The notes below the pieces were generated by a model. It ran no database searches and had not been told where the DNA came from. It saw only the letters and a list, made by a program, of their open reading frames with translations. Positions 7,230-12,840 of a DNA stretch of 17,618 bases are shown in pieces. Positions within the stretch are counted from its first letter, which is position 1; each line of letters opens with the position of its first letter. Origin of the DNA: Candidatus Iainarchaeum sp. (GTDB lineage: Archaea > B1Sed10-29 > WALL01 > JAGHAM01). The DNA lies in contig JAGHAM010000028.1 in assembly GCA_021161465.1 (NCBI GenBank), positions 1-17,618 on the forward strand, in the 5' to 3' direction. Made by a program: the position numbers and the translations under genes.

Positions 7230-7913
7230 ATGGAACGGATTAAAACACACATCACCGGACTGGACAACATAATCGAAGGTGGCTTCCCGAAGGGAAGCAG
7301 CATCCTGCTAAAAGGCAAACCAGGAACAGGAAAAACCATATTTGGTCTTCAGTTCCTATACAATGGATGTGTAGAAGGGAATGAAGCAGGAATGCTCATC
7401 CAGATAGAGGAATTTGATAAAACCCTGGAATGGTACGCTAACATCTTTGGGTGGGACCTTGGTGGATGCCAGGGAAAGGGGAGATTGGCAATTTTCTCTT
7501 TCAAGCCCAAAAGTTATGAAAAGTTCCACCCAGCTAAGCTGGAGGGAGAGTTCCTCGGAAAGCTTGGCAACATAATTGAATCGATGAAAGTAAGCAGGAT
7601 AGTACTTGACTCAATAACACCAATGGAAATCGCACTTAACAGCTCTGCGGACTATAGAAGGAGTTTCTATGAAACTGTTGATTTTCTCAAGGGAAGTGGG
7701 GCAACAAGCTTAGTAATCTGCGATGAGAAGCAAGAGGACCTGTTTGACGCGGAAGAGCATATTTGTGATGGTGTGATAAAGTTACGCCAGGCTGAGGATG
7801 GGAAACAAAAAGAGCTTAGGGTAACAAAAATGGCCGCCACAAATTTCTCTGCAAAGTGGTACCCTGTTACAATAAATTCCAAGTTGGGGTTCACTGTAAA
7901 GCCATTTGTTTAG
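7230..7913 (+). CDS. KaiC-like RecA-superfamily ATPase (single domain)
   Basis: This is a 227-residue one-domain relative of KaiC/RadA, a group common in archaea with mostly unknown signalling or regulatory roles. It opens with the family phrase GLDNIIEGGFPKGSSILL, then Walker A GKPGTGKT (29-36), FLYNGCVEGN, the IQIEE segment, Walker B in RIVLDSITPM, and a C-terminal LRVTKMAATNFSAKWYPVTI resembling the KaiC phosphosite-loop region. The start at ATG 7230 is chosen because TATA and SD sites sit just upstream. It ends the (+) gene series, 38 bases before tRNA-Gln. No effector domain is fused to it. Confidence 0.9.
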   Translation: MERIKTHITGLDNIIEGGFPKGSSILLKGKPGTGKTIFGLQFLYNGCVEGNEAGMLIQIEEFDKTLEWYANIFGWDLGGCQGKGRLAIFSFKPKSYEKFHPAKLEGEFLGKLGNIIESMKVSRIVLDSITPMEIALNSSADYRRSFYETVDFLKGSGATSLVICDEKQEDLFDAEEHICDGVIKLRQAEDGKQKELRVTKMAATNFSAKWYPVTINSKLGFTVKPFV

Positions 7914-7919
7914 ATACTT

Positions 7920-7929
7920 TTTTTAAATG
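7920..7929 (+). promoter_or_regulatory. Probable TATA element of tRNA-Gln
   Basis: TTTTTTAAAT, just after the KaiC-like stop, is centred about 27 bases before the mature tRNA 5' end, the usual archaeal spacing. A second TATAAAAT at 7937-7944 is too close to the tRNA to be the main box. Confidence 0.45.
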
Positions 7930-7971
7930 TATGGAGTATAAAATAACTGATAGCCCCGTGGTGTAGCGGCC

Positions 7972-7998
7972 AGTTCGCGCCTAGGTGCGAATCCGCAA
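7972..7998 (+). other. tRNA-Gln intron 1 (D-loop, 27 nt, BHB)
   Basis: The junctions form a textbook bulge-helix-bulge. Exon GCGG (7966-7969) pairs with intron CCGC (7993-7996) as the 4-bp central helix. Three-base bulges CCA (7970-7972) and AAA (7997-7999) flank it on opposite strands, and GTTCGC (7973-7978) pairs with GCGAAT (7987-7992) as the inner helix. Cutting after the second base of each bulge gives exactly this interval. Confidence 0.88.
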
Positions 7999-8037
7999 AA
8001 TCATACTGGCCTTTGGAGCCAGTGACAGCGGTTCGAA

Positions 8038-8204
8038 AAAGGGTTGCACCTCTTTACGCCTGCAGGGATTGCTCCGCAATCCTTCTGTATAAACAAACTG
8101 CCTTGTAAACAGGGTTGCTAAAGGAGTAGGATAAGAGAGGGCGGCATCTGATGCAGCTGCACAAACCTTTGTATTAACATCGGTGCACCCTTTTAGGGAG
8201 AAAC
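8038..8204 (+). other. tRNA-Gln intron 2 (T-loop 59/60, 167 nt)
   Basis: It interrupts TTCGAA-T in the T-loop. The ends pair with each other: AAAGGGTTGCACC (8038-8050) with GGTGCACCCTTT (8182-8193), with one bulged T. The T-stem forms the exon helix, T54-T55-C56 can pair with GAA (8200-8202), and ACT (8203-8205) serves as the 3' bulge, so the splice motif is a relaxed one. The interior contains a perfect 7-bp hairpin, GGATTGC-TCC-GCAATCC (8067-8083), and further pairing, but no open reading frame. No C/D-box pair is evident. Confidence 0.8.
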
Positions 8205-8218
8205 TCCGCTCGGGGCTA

Positions 8219-8713
8219 CTACTTTCTTGTGCGCTTCTTTATGGTAGTCCCATCCAGTTTTAATATAAGTAGGTAAATCCCAAGAACCAGCAAAACACTC
8301 AGCATCCAGAAGGTGTTATGCAAAACCTCAATCAGCTCACCACCCAAAGAAAGTGTTGCAGTGACCCTAAACACATTCCATAAAATCGCCAGCGGAAAGA
8401 ATGCCGTTATATAAGTTAGCTTTCGCTTCTCCTTTTTCATGGGTGTTGCATACAGCAACCCTGCAAATATCGAAAAAGAAACAACACCTGTGCAGGATGT
8501 TATTATAGTAAAGCTAGAGCCACCAAGAGTTATCGTCAGCCCAGAAAGAGAAACAGGCAAGCTTAACATGGCAAGTAGCATAAAAGAAGAAACAGCGACA
8601 AACTGCCGTAAAGGCAATAACAAACCAAAGAATAGGTCAACAGCGTGGAAGAACAAATAAAGTATTGAGAACACAAGAAAAAATTTACCAAGAAACTCCT
8701 TCATACTTACCAT
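8219..8713 (-). CDS. Archaeosortase/exosortase family protein
   Basis: Archaeosortases are membrane cysteine transpeptidases that cut C-terminal sorting signals of surface proteins and, in known cases such as haloarchaeal ArtA, lead to attachment to a prenyl lipid. The 164-residue protein is almost wholly hydrophobic, with about five membrane spans, and shows the catalytic set in order: Cys in SCTGV (C74), Arg in WNVFRV (R116) and His in VLHNTFW (H132). It is shorter than typical exosortases and close to small archaeal versions. I keep the ATG at 8713, which overlaps the carS stop, because GGGAG lies four bases upstream; ATG 8704 is the alternative. It is the last gene of a three-gene operon. 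No obvious substrate with a sorting tail is in the window. Confidence 0.85.
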   Translation of the reverse strand: MVSMKEFLGKFFLVFSILYLFFHAVDLFFGLLLPLRQFVAVSSFMLLAMLSLPVSLSGLTITLGGSSFTIITSCTGVVSFSIFAGLLYATPMKKEKRKLTYITAFFPLAILWNVFRVTATLSLGGELIEVLHNTFWMLSVLLVLGIYLLILKLDGTTIKKRTRK

Positions 8714-9234
8714 GGAACTCCCTTTAACTGTAATTTGAAAGCTACATAATTAGATGCTATGTGTATGAAAGGTGTCACAACTAAGATAGTTAGCACCATC
8801 AGCAAGCTAGGCAAGACCACAAAATCTTTGAATATGTAAACCATCAGGAGCGCGCCAAATATGAAATCCCATTGGTCAAGTAGTGGCGTTGCCTGACCGC
8901 GCTTTAAGTCAAACCTGCGCTTCACAAAAGACCCAAGGGAGTCACCAAACATAGCGCCAAAGGCCAATAACAAAGCTAATGATACACCCTCCATTGAGAA
9001 ACCCCCAAAATTGGGATACCCAAAAAGAGATTGGACAACGCCCGCCAAAAAGCCAAATAAAACTCCGGAAAAAAAACCTATTAGTGTCTTGCCTTTGCCA
9101 AGAAAGGGCCGCCCATCCAAAAACTTAACCCCATGGTCTAGTGGATATTTCCCATGTATCACCACTGCTGAGGCGTTTGCAACGTAAGCAGGCAGGATAT
9201 ACCATAAAGACCAGATTAAAAGGTCTAAAATCAT
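8707..9234 (-). CDS. carS: CDP-archaeol synthase CarS
   Basis: CarS transfers CMP from CTP to 2,3-bis-O-geranylgeranylglyceryl phosphate, making the activated precursor of archaeal phospholipids. The 175-residue membrane protein has the expected four or five spans and family motifs: YILPAYVANASAVV near the N-terminus, PLDHGVKFLDGRPFLGKGKT in the first cytoplasmic loop, GAMFGDSLGSFVKRRFDLKRG with the conserved Asp, and LLDQWDFIFGALL. It follows the unknown gene 9237-10166 by two bases and its stop overlaps the archaeosortase-like start, so all three are probably cotranscribed. Confidence 0.95.
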   Translation of the reverse strand: MILDLLIWSLWYILPAYVANASAVVIHGKYPLDHGVKFLDGRPFLGKGKTLIGFFSGVLFGFLAGVVQSLFGYPNFGGFSMEGVSLALLLAFGAMFGDSLGSFVKRRFDLKRGQATPLLDQWDFIFGALLMVYIFKDFVVLPSLLMVLTILVVTPFIHIASNYVAFKLQLKGVPW

Positions 9235-9236
9235 AA

Positions 9237-10166
9237 CTAGCTTTTTGTAGAAACTAGTTTAAATTCTTGGTGTGGCTTCCCTATTTTCCCAGTTTCATGC
9301 TTCCTGGCCTGCTGTTTCAGCCTAAGTTCTGGAGACACCTCTGGGTCCTCCTTGGTACCGAGAACTTCCAGAACATATTTCTTTGGCTTAAGGCCTAATT
9401 TCTCCATCAGAAGCCTTTCTCTAAGCGTTGTTTTTCTTATTTTTCCTTTAACCGTGCCATTAAAATGTATTGTTTTGTGGAAGGACGCATCCATCAGGGA
9501 GTCGTTGTGATGTTCCTTCATTTTATAGTGTTGTATTGCCTTCAAAAAACTTTTATGATTCTTTAATGAGCTCAAGTCTATAATCTCTGCTGGTAGCCCA
9601 CCCTCTCTCTTAAGTTTTTTGAAGAGTACTTTCAGGTCCTTAACCTTCTTGAGCCAGGGTAGTTTTATTTTGCCTTTCTCCTCCAGACCCCGCAGAAATT
9701 TTTTGGTGTAGTCCAGCTCACCATCCGCTGAGGGTATAATATCAGCTGACATTTTGTAGTTGTATCGCCTCAGGGCAATCAGGTTATCCAATGGCCGCCC
9801 ATCCTCTGCGTGGATTGCATACGGTGTGAAAACTGTCACTGGAACAGCCTCGCTTCCGGGGGAGGTTACTATTGGCTCGTTTGATAGGAAAAGTCTGGGC
9901 TTCCCAACCTTCTCCACCAGAGAACCTTTGTTTTCCAGAACGCCCTCTATTGACACTCTTATCTTATTCTTGTGCAGCCAGCTTAACTTCTTCTCGTTGT
10001 TAAGCTCACTTGGCATAAGCGAGATTTCCCTTATCCTCCCGCCGTTATCAGCAAAAATCTTCCCAATGCTTGGCAAATCAAAGCCTAGCCTACGAATGCC
10101 ACTAAATAAGTCACCTTTATGCTCTTTTGGTCTCCTTGGCCCTCTTGGTTTCTTCCTGGGTGGCAT
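9237..10166 (-). CDS. Uncharacterised 309-residue basic protein
   Basis: I do not recognise this protein. It starts with a Pro/Arg/Lys-rich tail (MPPRKKPRGPRRPKEHKGD), has no membrane segment, and is rich in Lys throughout. A region around residues 90-150 reads like a beta-rich domain (RLFLSNEPIV, VPVTVFTPYAIHAEDG), and the rest looks helical and charged. The basic tail suggests nucleic-acid or ribosome contact, but that is inference only. It is first in the operon with carS and the archaeosortase-like gene; its promoter gives a near-leaderless message. Codon use and length look like a real, undamaged gene. Confidence 0.8.
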   Translation of the reverse strand: MPPRKKPRGPRRPKEHKGDLFSGIRRLGFDLPSIGKIFADNGGRIREISLMPSELNNEKKLSWLHKNKIRVSIEGVLENKGSLVEKVGKPRLFLSNEPIVTSPGSEAVPVTVFTPYAIHAEDGRPLDNLIALRRYNYKMSADIIPSADGELDYTKKFLRGLEEKGKIKLPWLKKVKDLKVLFKKLKREGGLPAEIIDLSSLKNHKSFLKAIQHYKMKEHHNDSLMDASFHKTIHFNGTVKGKIRKTTLRERLLMEKLGLKPKKYVLEVLGTKEDPEVSPELRLKQQARKHETGKIGKPHQEFKLVSTKS

Positions 10167-10190
10167 GCTCTTGTTTTGTATCAGCTAATC

Positions 10191-10200
10191 TATTTAAATA
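10191..10200 (-). promoter_or_regulatory. TATA box of the unknown-carS-archaeosortase operon
   Basis: TATTTAAATA is centred about 29 bp upstream of the ATG at 10166, predicting transcription to begin within a few bases of the start codon. The interval up to 10277 is a divergent promoter region; CATTTAAGG near 10237-10245 may serve the (+) genes. Confidence 0.6.
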
Positions 10201-10276
10201 TTATACATTTAGTAACCTTACAGTAGTTACAAAATCATTTAAGGATAACCCGCACAAACTATTGTGAGGGGAAAAT

Positions 10277-10429
10277 ATGAAATTTAAAGACACGTGTCCG
10301 ATATGCTTTACAGAATCTGGCTATTCTGTTCCATTGAAGTACCTGGGGAATGGGATATACCAGTGCCAAAGGGATGAATCCCACAAATTCAAAAGAGATG
10401 AGAACGGCTTCTGGAAGAAAGTCATATGA
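10277..10429 (+). CDS. Small zinc-ribbon-like protein (50 aa)
   Basis: This 50-residue ORF starts at ATG 10277 after a strong GAGGGG site and ends at 10429, overlapping the dtdA start (ATGA). The N-terminal CPIC (residues 7-10) and a later C-x5-H (YQCQRDESH) could form a single zinc site, as in small archaeal zinc ribbons. The remainder is polar and Lys-rich. The tight overlap, good ribosome binding site and conserved-looking Cys spacing make it likely to be real. Its partner and role are unknown; coupling to dtdA hints at a translation or tRNA-related job. Confidence 0.7.
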   Translation: MKFKDTCPICFTESGYSVPLKYLGNGIYQCQRDESHKFKRDENGFWKKVI

Positions 10430-11214
10430 AGGCAATAGTATTCTCAAAGAAAGATACCGCAGGGAAGAACATCGCCAAAGCACTCATCCAAAAAGGCTTT
10501 CACGAAAACGGGAAAACCTTCAGTGGCTCCCCCATCTACGAGAACAAGGACCTGCTGCTTTTCTCCATTGAAGAAGAGGCTATATTTGGCGACAGCCTAA
10601 ACGATTTCATCATGGAATATAACCCAGAGCTGCTTGTTGTTGCCTCAAAACACAAGTCAGAAAGTGGCAGACCTACTTTAAGTGTGCACCCAACAGGCAA
10701 CTATCACGAAGCAAAGTACGGGGGAGAGCCAAAAACACTTCAAGCAACAAATGCAAACGCTATGAGAAATGTCTTTTTGTATCTACTGAACGAAACGCCA
10801 AAGGGATATGAATTATCCCTTGAGGCAACGCACCATGGGCCTACAGATATCAGAGTGCCCTTATTTTTTGCTGAGGTTGGGTCAACAGAAAAGCAATGGC
10901 AAGATTTAGAAGCTGCTGATTTCCTGGCTGAGGCCATACTAAATGGCCTAGAAAGTAAAGAGGAGGCAGAGGCAGTCATTGGTTTTGGTGGAGGGCATTA
11001 CTGCCCAACATTCACAAAAATGGAAAGTGAGGTAGCATTTGGTCACATCTGCCCAAAGTACTCAGTTGACTTTATAGATGTAGCCTTGGTGAAACAGATG
11101 GTAGAGCAAACAACCGATGGTGTTAAACATGCAATACTTGATGAGAAAGGTCTGAAAGGCCGCCACAAAACATTGATAAAGGATATCTTAGACGAAGTTG
11201 GTGTTGATTACTAA
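10426..11214 (+). CDS. dtdA: D-aminoacyl-tRNA deacylase DTD2 (GEK1 family)
   Basis: DTD2 removes D-amino acids wrongly loaded on tRNAs; it is found in archaea and plants in place of bacterial Dtd. Its 262 residues match the family length and signatures: SGRPTLSVHPTGNYHEAKYGGEP, LSLEATHHGPT, FAEVGSTEKQWQD and GFGGGHYCPTF, with the conserved histidines. The ATG at 10426 overlaps the stop of the zinc-ribbon gene. The TAA at 11212-11214 is followed without any break by the reading frame of the HD-domain protein, in the same frame. Confidence 0.96.
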   Translation: MKAIVFSKKDTAGKNIAKALIQKGFHENGKTFSGSPIYENKDLLLFSIEEEAIFGDSLNDFIMEYNPELLVVASKHKSESGRPTLSVHPTGNYHEAKYGGEPKTLQATNANAMRNVFLYLLNETPKGYELSLEATHHGPTDIRVPLFFAEVGSTEKQWQDLEAADFLAEAILNGLESKEEAEAVIGFGGGHYCPTFTKMESEVAFGHICPKYSVDFIDVALVKQMVEQTTDGVKHAILDEKGLKGRHKTLIKDILDEVGVDY

Positions 11215-11226
11215 GGGGGATTTTCC

Positions 11227-11793
11227 ATCAAAGCCATAATACAAGAGATTGAAAGTTCAGCTAAAAAACTTCTGGGAGAGGACTACCTTCATGGCTGGGA
11301 GCACACACAGAGGGTTAGAAGGTTAAGTGTCAGGATAGGCAAAGTTGAAGGAGCGAACCTAGAAGTGCTTGAGATTGCAGCCCTACTACATGACGTGGCG
11401 AGAGGCCATGAGAACTCAAACCTGCATCACGCAGTAAAAGGAGCTGAAATTGCAAGAGAACTGCTGACTGCCAGAGGCTACCATAAGGTTAATGAAGTTA
11501 TCCATTGCATTGAAGCCCATAGCTTCTCTGGTGGTGTGGAACCAAAAACGCTTGAGGCAAAAATAATCCAGGACGCCGACCGGCTAGATGCCATAGGCGC
11601 TATAGGGATTGCAAGATGTTTTGAATACCATGGGAAGTATGGGGGAGAGCCAATAGCACACTTTCAAGAAAAGCTCCTAAAGCTGAAAGACCTAATGCAC
11701 ACAGAAACCGCAAGAAGACTTGCTGAAGAAAGGCATAGGTTTATGGTAGAATTTCTAGACCGACTTGATAGAGAGGAAAAAGGGCTGTTATAG
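11227..11793 (+). CDS. HD-domain phosphohydrolase with no normal start codon
   Basis: The protein belongs to the HD superfamily of metal-dependent phosphohydrolases, resembling the small YpgQ/YedJ-type group likely to act on nucleotides. Visible metal ligands are H in HGWEHTQRV, HD in ALLHDVA, and D in IIQDADRLDAIGAIG, with the family end CFEYHGKYGGEP. The frame is open back to the dtdA TAA, yet no ATG, GTG or TTG lies before HGWEH; the first, GTG at 11365, would delete the first metal-binding His. A Shine-Dalgarno-like GGGGGA (11215-11220) stands six bases before ATC AAA GCC at 11227, which looks like a start ATG changed to ATC. I set the start there. Translation from ATC, readthrough of the TAA, or a sequence error are the options. 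Confidence 0.8.
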   Translation: MKAIIQEIESSAKKLLGEDYLHGWEHTQRVRRLSVRIGKVEGANLEVLEIAALLHDVARGHENSNLHHAVKGAEIARELLTARGYHKVNEVIHCIEAHSFSGGVEPKTLEAKIIQDADRLDAIGAIGIARCFEYHGKYGGEPIAHFQEKLLKLKDLMHTETARRLAEERHRFMVEFLDRLDREEKGLL

Positions 11794-11810
11794 TCTTACA
11801 CACATAACTC

Positions 11811-11819
11811 ATTATAAAC
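11811..11819 (+). promoter_or_regulatory. TATA box of tRNA-Leu
   Basis: ATTATAAAC is centred about 30 bases before the mature 5' end of tRNA-Leu, the expected archaeal position. Confidence 0.6.
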
Positions 11820-11864
11820 CAGAAAAACAAAAAATAAGAAAAGCGCAGGGGTTCCGGAGCGGTC

Positions 11865-11897
11865 AAAGGTCTTCTTGCATCAGCAGGAGAATCGCGC
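11865..11897 (+). other. tRNA-Leu intron 1 (D-arm, about 33 nt)
   Basis: A CAAA repeated at both junctions leaves the exact cut uncertain by a few bases, but every choice gives the same spliced tRNA. In the drawn version, exon GCGG (11859-11862) pairs with intron TCGC (11892-11895, one G-U), with bulges TCA and GCA. The interior forms a hairpin, TTCTTGC with GCAGGAG. The splice motif is therefore a relaxed BHB. Confidence 0.72.
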
Positions 11898-11947
11898 AAA
11901 CGGGCAAGGTTCAGGGCCTTGTGGCTTAGTGCCTCCGCGAGTTCAAA

Positions 11948-12112
11948 ATAAGGGGCACCTACGGTTCCCCCTTATAAGCCCCTTCCCTTAATGGGATGGA
12001 AAGCAGTAAGGGTGTTAGGCGTTCCTTATAAGCCCCCTCCCTTAATGGGATGGAAAGCAGTAAGGGTGTTAGGCGTTCCTTATAAGCCCCCTCCCTTAAG
12101 GGGGGTGGAGAC
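11948..12112 (+). other. tRNA-Leu intron 2 (T-loop 59/60, 165 nt)
   Basis: It interrupts TTCAAA-T at the same T-loop site as in tRNA-Gln. The sequence can fold as four consecutive hairpins: ATAAGGGG/CCCCTTAT (11948-11975), two copies of CCCTTA...TAAGGG closed by GCC/GGC, and a last C-rich/G-rich stem around TTAA near 12085-12108. ACT at 12111-12113 is the 3' bulge, and the T-stem is the exon helix. No open reading frame is contained. Confidence 0.78.
11964..12100 (+). repeat. 54-nt tandem repeat, about 2.5 copies, inside a tRNA intron
   Basis: CTTATAAGCC recurs at 11971, 12025 and 12079, exactly 54 bases apart. Copy 1 (11964-12020) has three extra C and one T/C change, copy 2 (12021-12074) is complete, and copy 3 (12075-12100) is cut off by the intron end. 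Each complete unit encodes one long hairpin. Confidence 0.9.
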
Positions 12113-12147
12113 TCTCGCCCCCTGCACCACAAGATTTTAATAGCAGG

Positions 12148-12156
12148 TATTTTAAA
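12148..12156 (+). promoter_or_regulatory. TATA box of the DUF1648/SdpI gene
   Basis: TATTTTAAA is centred about 29 bp before the ATG at 12181, so the message is probably leaderless; no Shine-Dalgarno is seen. Confidence 0.55.
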
Positions 12157-12180
12157 CGCTAGCAGGCACAATTACAGTTA

Positions 12181-12840
12181 ATGCAATCGAGACATGTTTG
12201 GATTGTAGCCGTCCTATTGGTACTCCTATCTATAAGCATGGCTGTCTTTGCTTATTATGAGATACCTGGGGATAGGATAGCTTCCCACTGGAACGCCCAA
12301 GGGGAAGTGAATGGGTATATGAGCAAGCTGTGGGGTCTGTCACTATTCCCAATCGGCTTAGCCGTTATCTGCTTGATTTTCTTGATAATTCCCAGAGTAG
12401 ACCCCCTGAAAAGAAACATCAAAAAATTCAGGAATTACTATGATTTATTCTTGATTGTAACGCTGTTATTCCTTCTTTACATACAAGGGCTTACTACAGC
12501 ATGGAACATTGGCTTTGCCTATGACATGACTTTTGCAATAGTGCCAGCCACTTCTGTTCTGTTTTATGTAACTGGTGTTCTTATGGAACACGCCAAGCGC
12601 AACTGGTTTGTTGGCATTAGAACCCCATGGACCTTAAGCAGTAATGTTGTATGGCGCGAAACTCACAAAGCAGGAGGCAAGTGGTTCAAGATCCTTGCTG
12701 TATATATGCTTTCACTCTTGCTGCTCGGAAATGTTCTAAAGGATTATTTCATCATACTGTTTTTGGTGCCTACACTCGGCGTTGCTTTTGGACTGTTCGT
12801 GTACTCCTATTGGTTATACTACAACCTGAAAAAGGACTAG
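12181..12840 (+). CDS. DUF1648/SdpI-family membrane protein
   Basis: This 219-residue protein has about six membrane segments and both family motifs: the DUF1648 loop IASHWNAQGEVNGYMSK (about residues 38-54) and the SdpI-type loop WFVGIRTPWTLSSNVVWRETH (about 141-161). Bacillus SdpI gives immunity to the SdpC toxin and sequesters its repressor; archaeal members have no proven role, so immunity or signalling is only a possibility. The gene stands alone between tRNA-Leu and the convergent panE, and both genes end inside the same CTAG (12837-12840). Confidence 0.9.
   Translation: MQSRHVWIVAVLLVLLSISMAVFAYYEIPGDRIASHWNAQGEVNGYMSKLWGLSLFPIGLAVICLIFLIIPRVDPLKRNIKKFRNYYDLFLIVTLLFLLYIQGLTTAWNIGFAYDMTFAIVPATSVLFYVTGVLMEHAKRNWFVGIRTPWTLSSNVVWRETHKAGGKWFKILAVYMLSLLLLGNVLKDYFIILFLVPTLGVAFGLFVYSYWLYYNLKKD

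Larger units (their letters stand above)
7952..8218 (+). tRNA. tRNA-Gln(TTG) with two non-canonical introns
   Basis: The acceptor stem is AGCCCCG (7952-7958) paired perfectly with CGGGGCT (8211-8217), with discriminator A at 8218 and no encoded CCA. The anticodon arm is CTGGC-CTTTGGA-GCCAG (8006-8022), giving anticodon TTG at 8013-8015, and its loop has no insertion. The T-stem is AGCGG (8027-8031) with CCGCT (8206-8210). The tRNA folds only if two stretches are removed: 7972-7998 in the D-loop and 8038-8204 in the T-loop. Removal restores a D-loop segment AGCGGCCAATCAT and a T-loop TTCGAAT, as in other archaeal tRNA-Gln. Start and end are set by the acceptor stem. The archaeosortase-like gene on the other strand ends right at its 3' end. 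Confidence 0.93.
11845..12129 (+). tRNA. tRNA-Leu(CAG) with two non-canonical introns
   Basis: The acceptor stem GCAGGGG (11845-11851) pairs with CCCCTGC (12119-12125), followed by an encoded ACCA. The anticodon arm CAAGG-TTCAGGG-CCTTG (11905-11921) has anticodon CAG at 11912-11914 and an intact loop. The long variable arm (11922-11936, GGC/GCC stem) is the class II mark of Leu. The T-stem is GCGAG (11937-11941) with CTCGC (12114-12118). Folding requires removal of about 33 nt in the D-arm and 165 nt in the T-loop, which restores D-stem CCG/CGG and T-loop TTCAAAT. Unlike tRNA-Gln here, CCA is encoded. Confidence 0.92.

Noticed and set aside
8038-8204. C/D-box guide RNA within the tRNA-Gln intron
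   Set aside because: CTGA occurs, but no RUGAUGA-type C box is found at a suitable distance.
11365-11793. HD protein starting at GTG 11365
   Set aside because: It would remove the conserved HGWEHTQRV segment with the first metal-binding His, and the frame is open with family-like sequence upstream.
11964-12100. CRISPR-like array
   Set aside because: The 54-nt units are directly adjacent with no variable spacers and lie inside a tRNA intron.
11959-12171. Minus-strand ORF of 70 codons with repeated peptide PLREGAYKERLTPLLLSI
   Set aside because: It is only the reverse translation of the 54-nt tandem repeat inside the tRNA-Leu intron, with no ribosome binding site and overlapping tRNA exon sequence.
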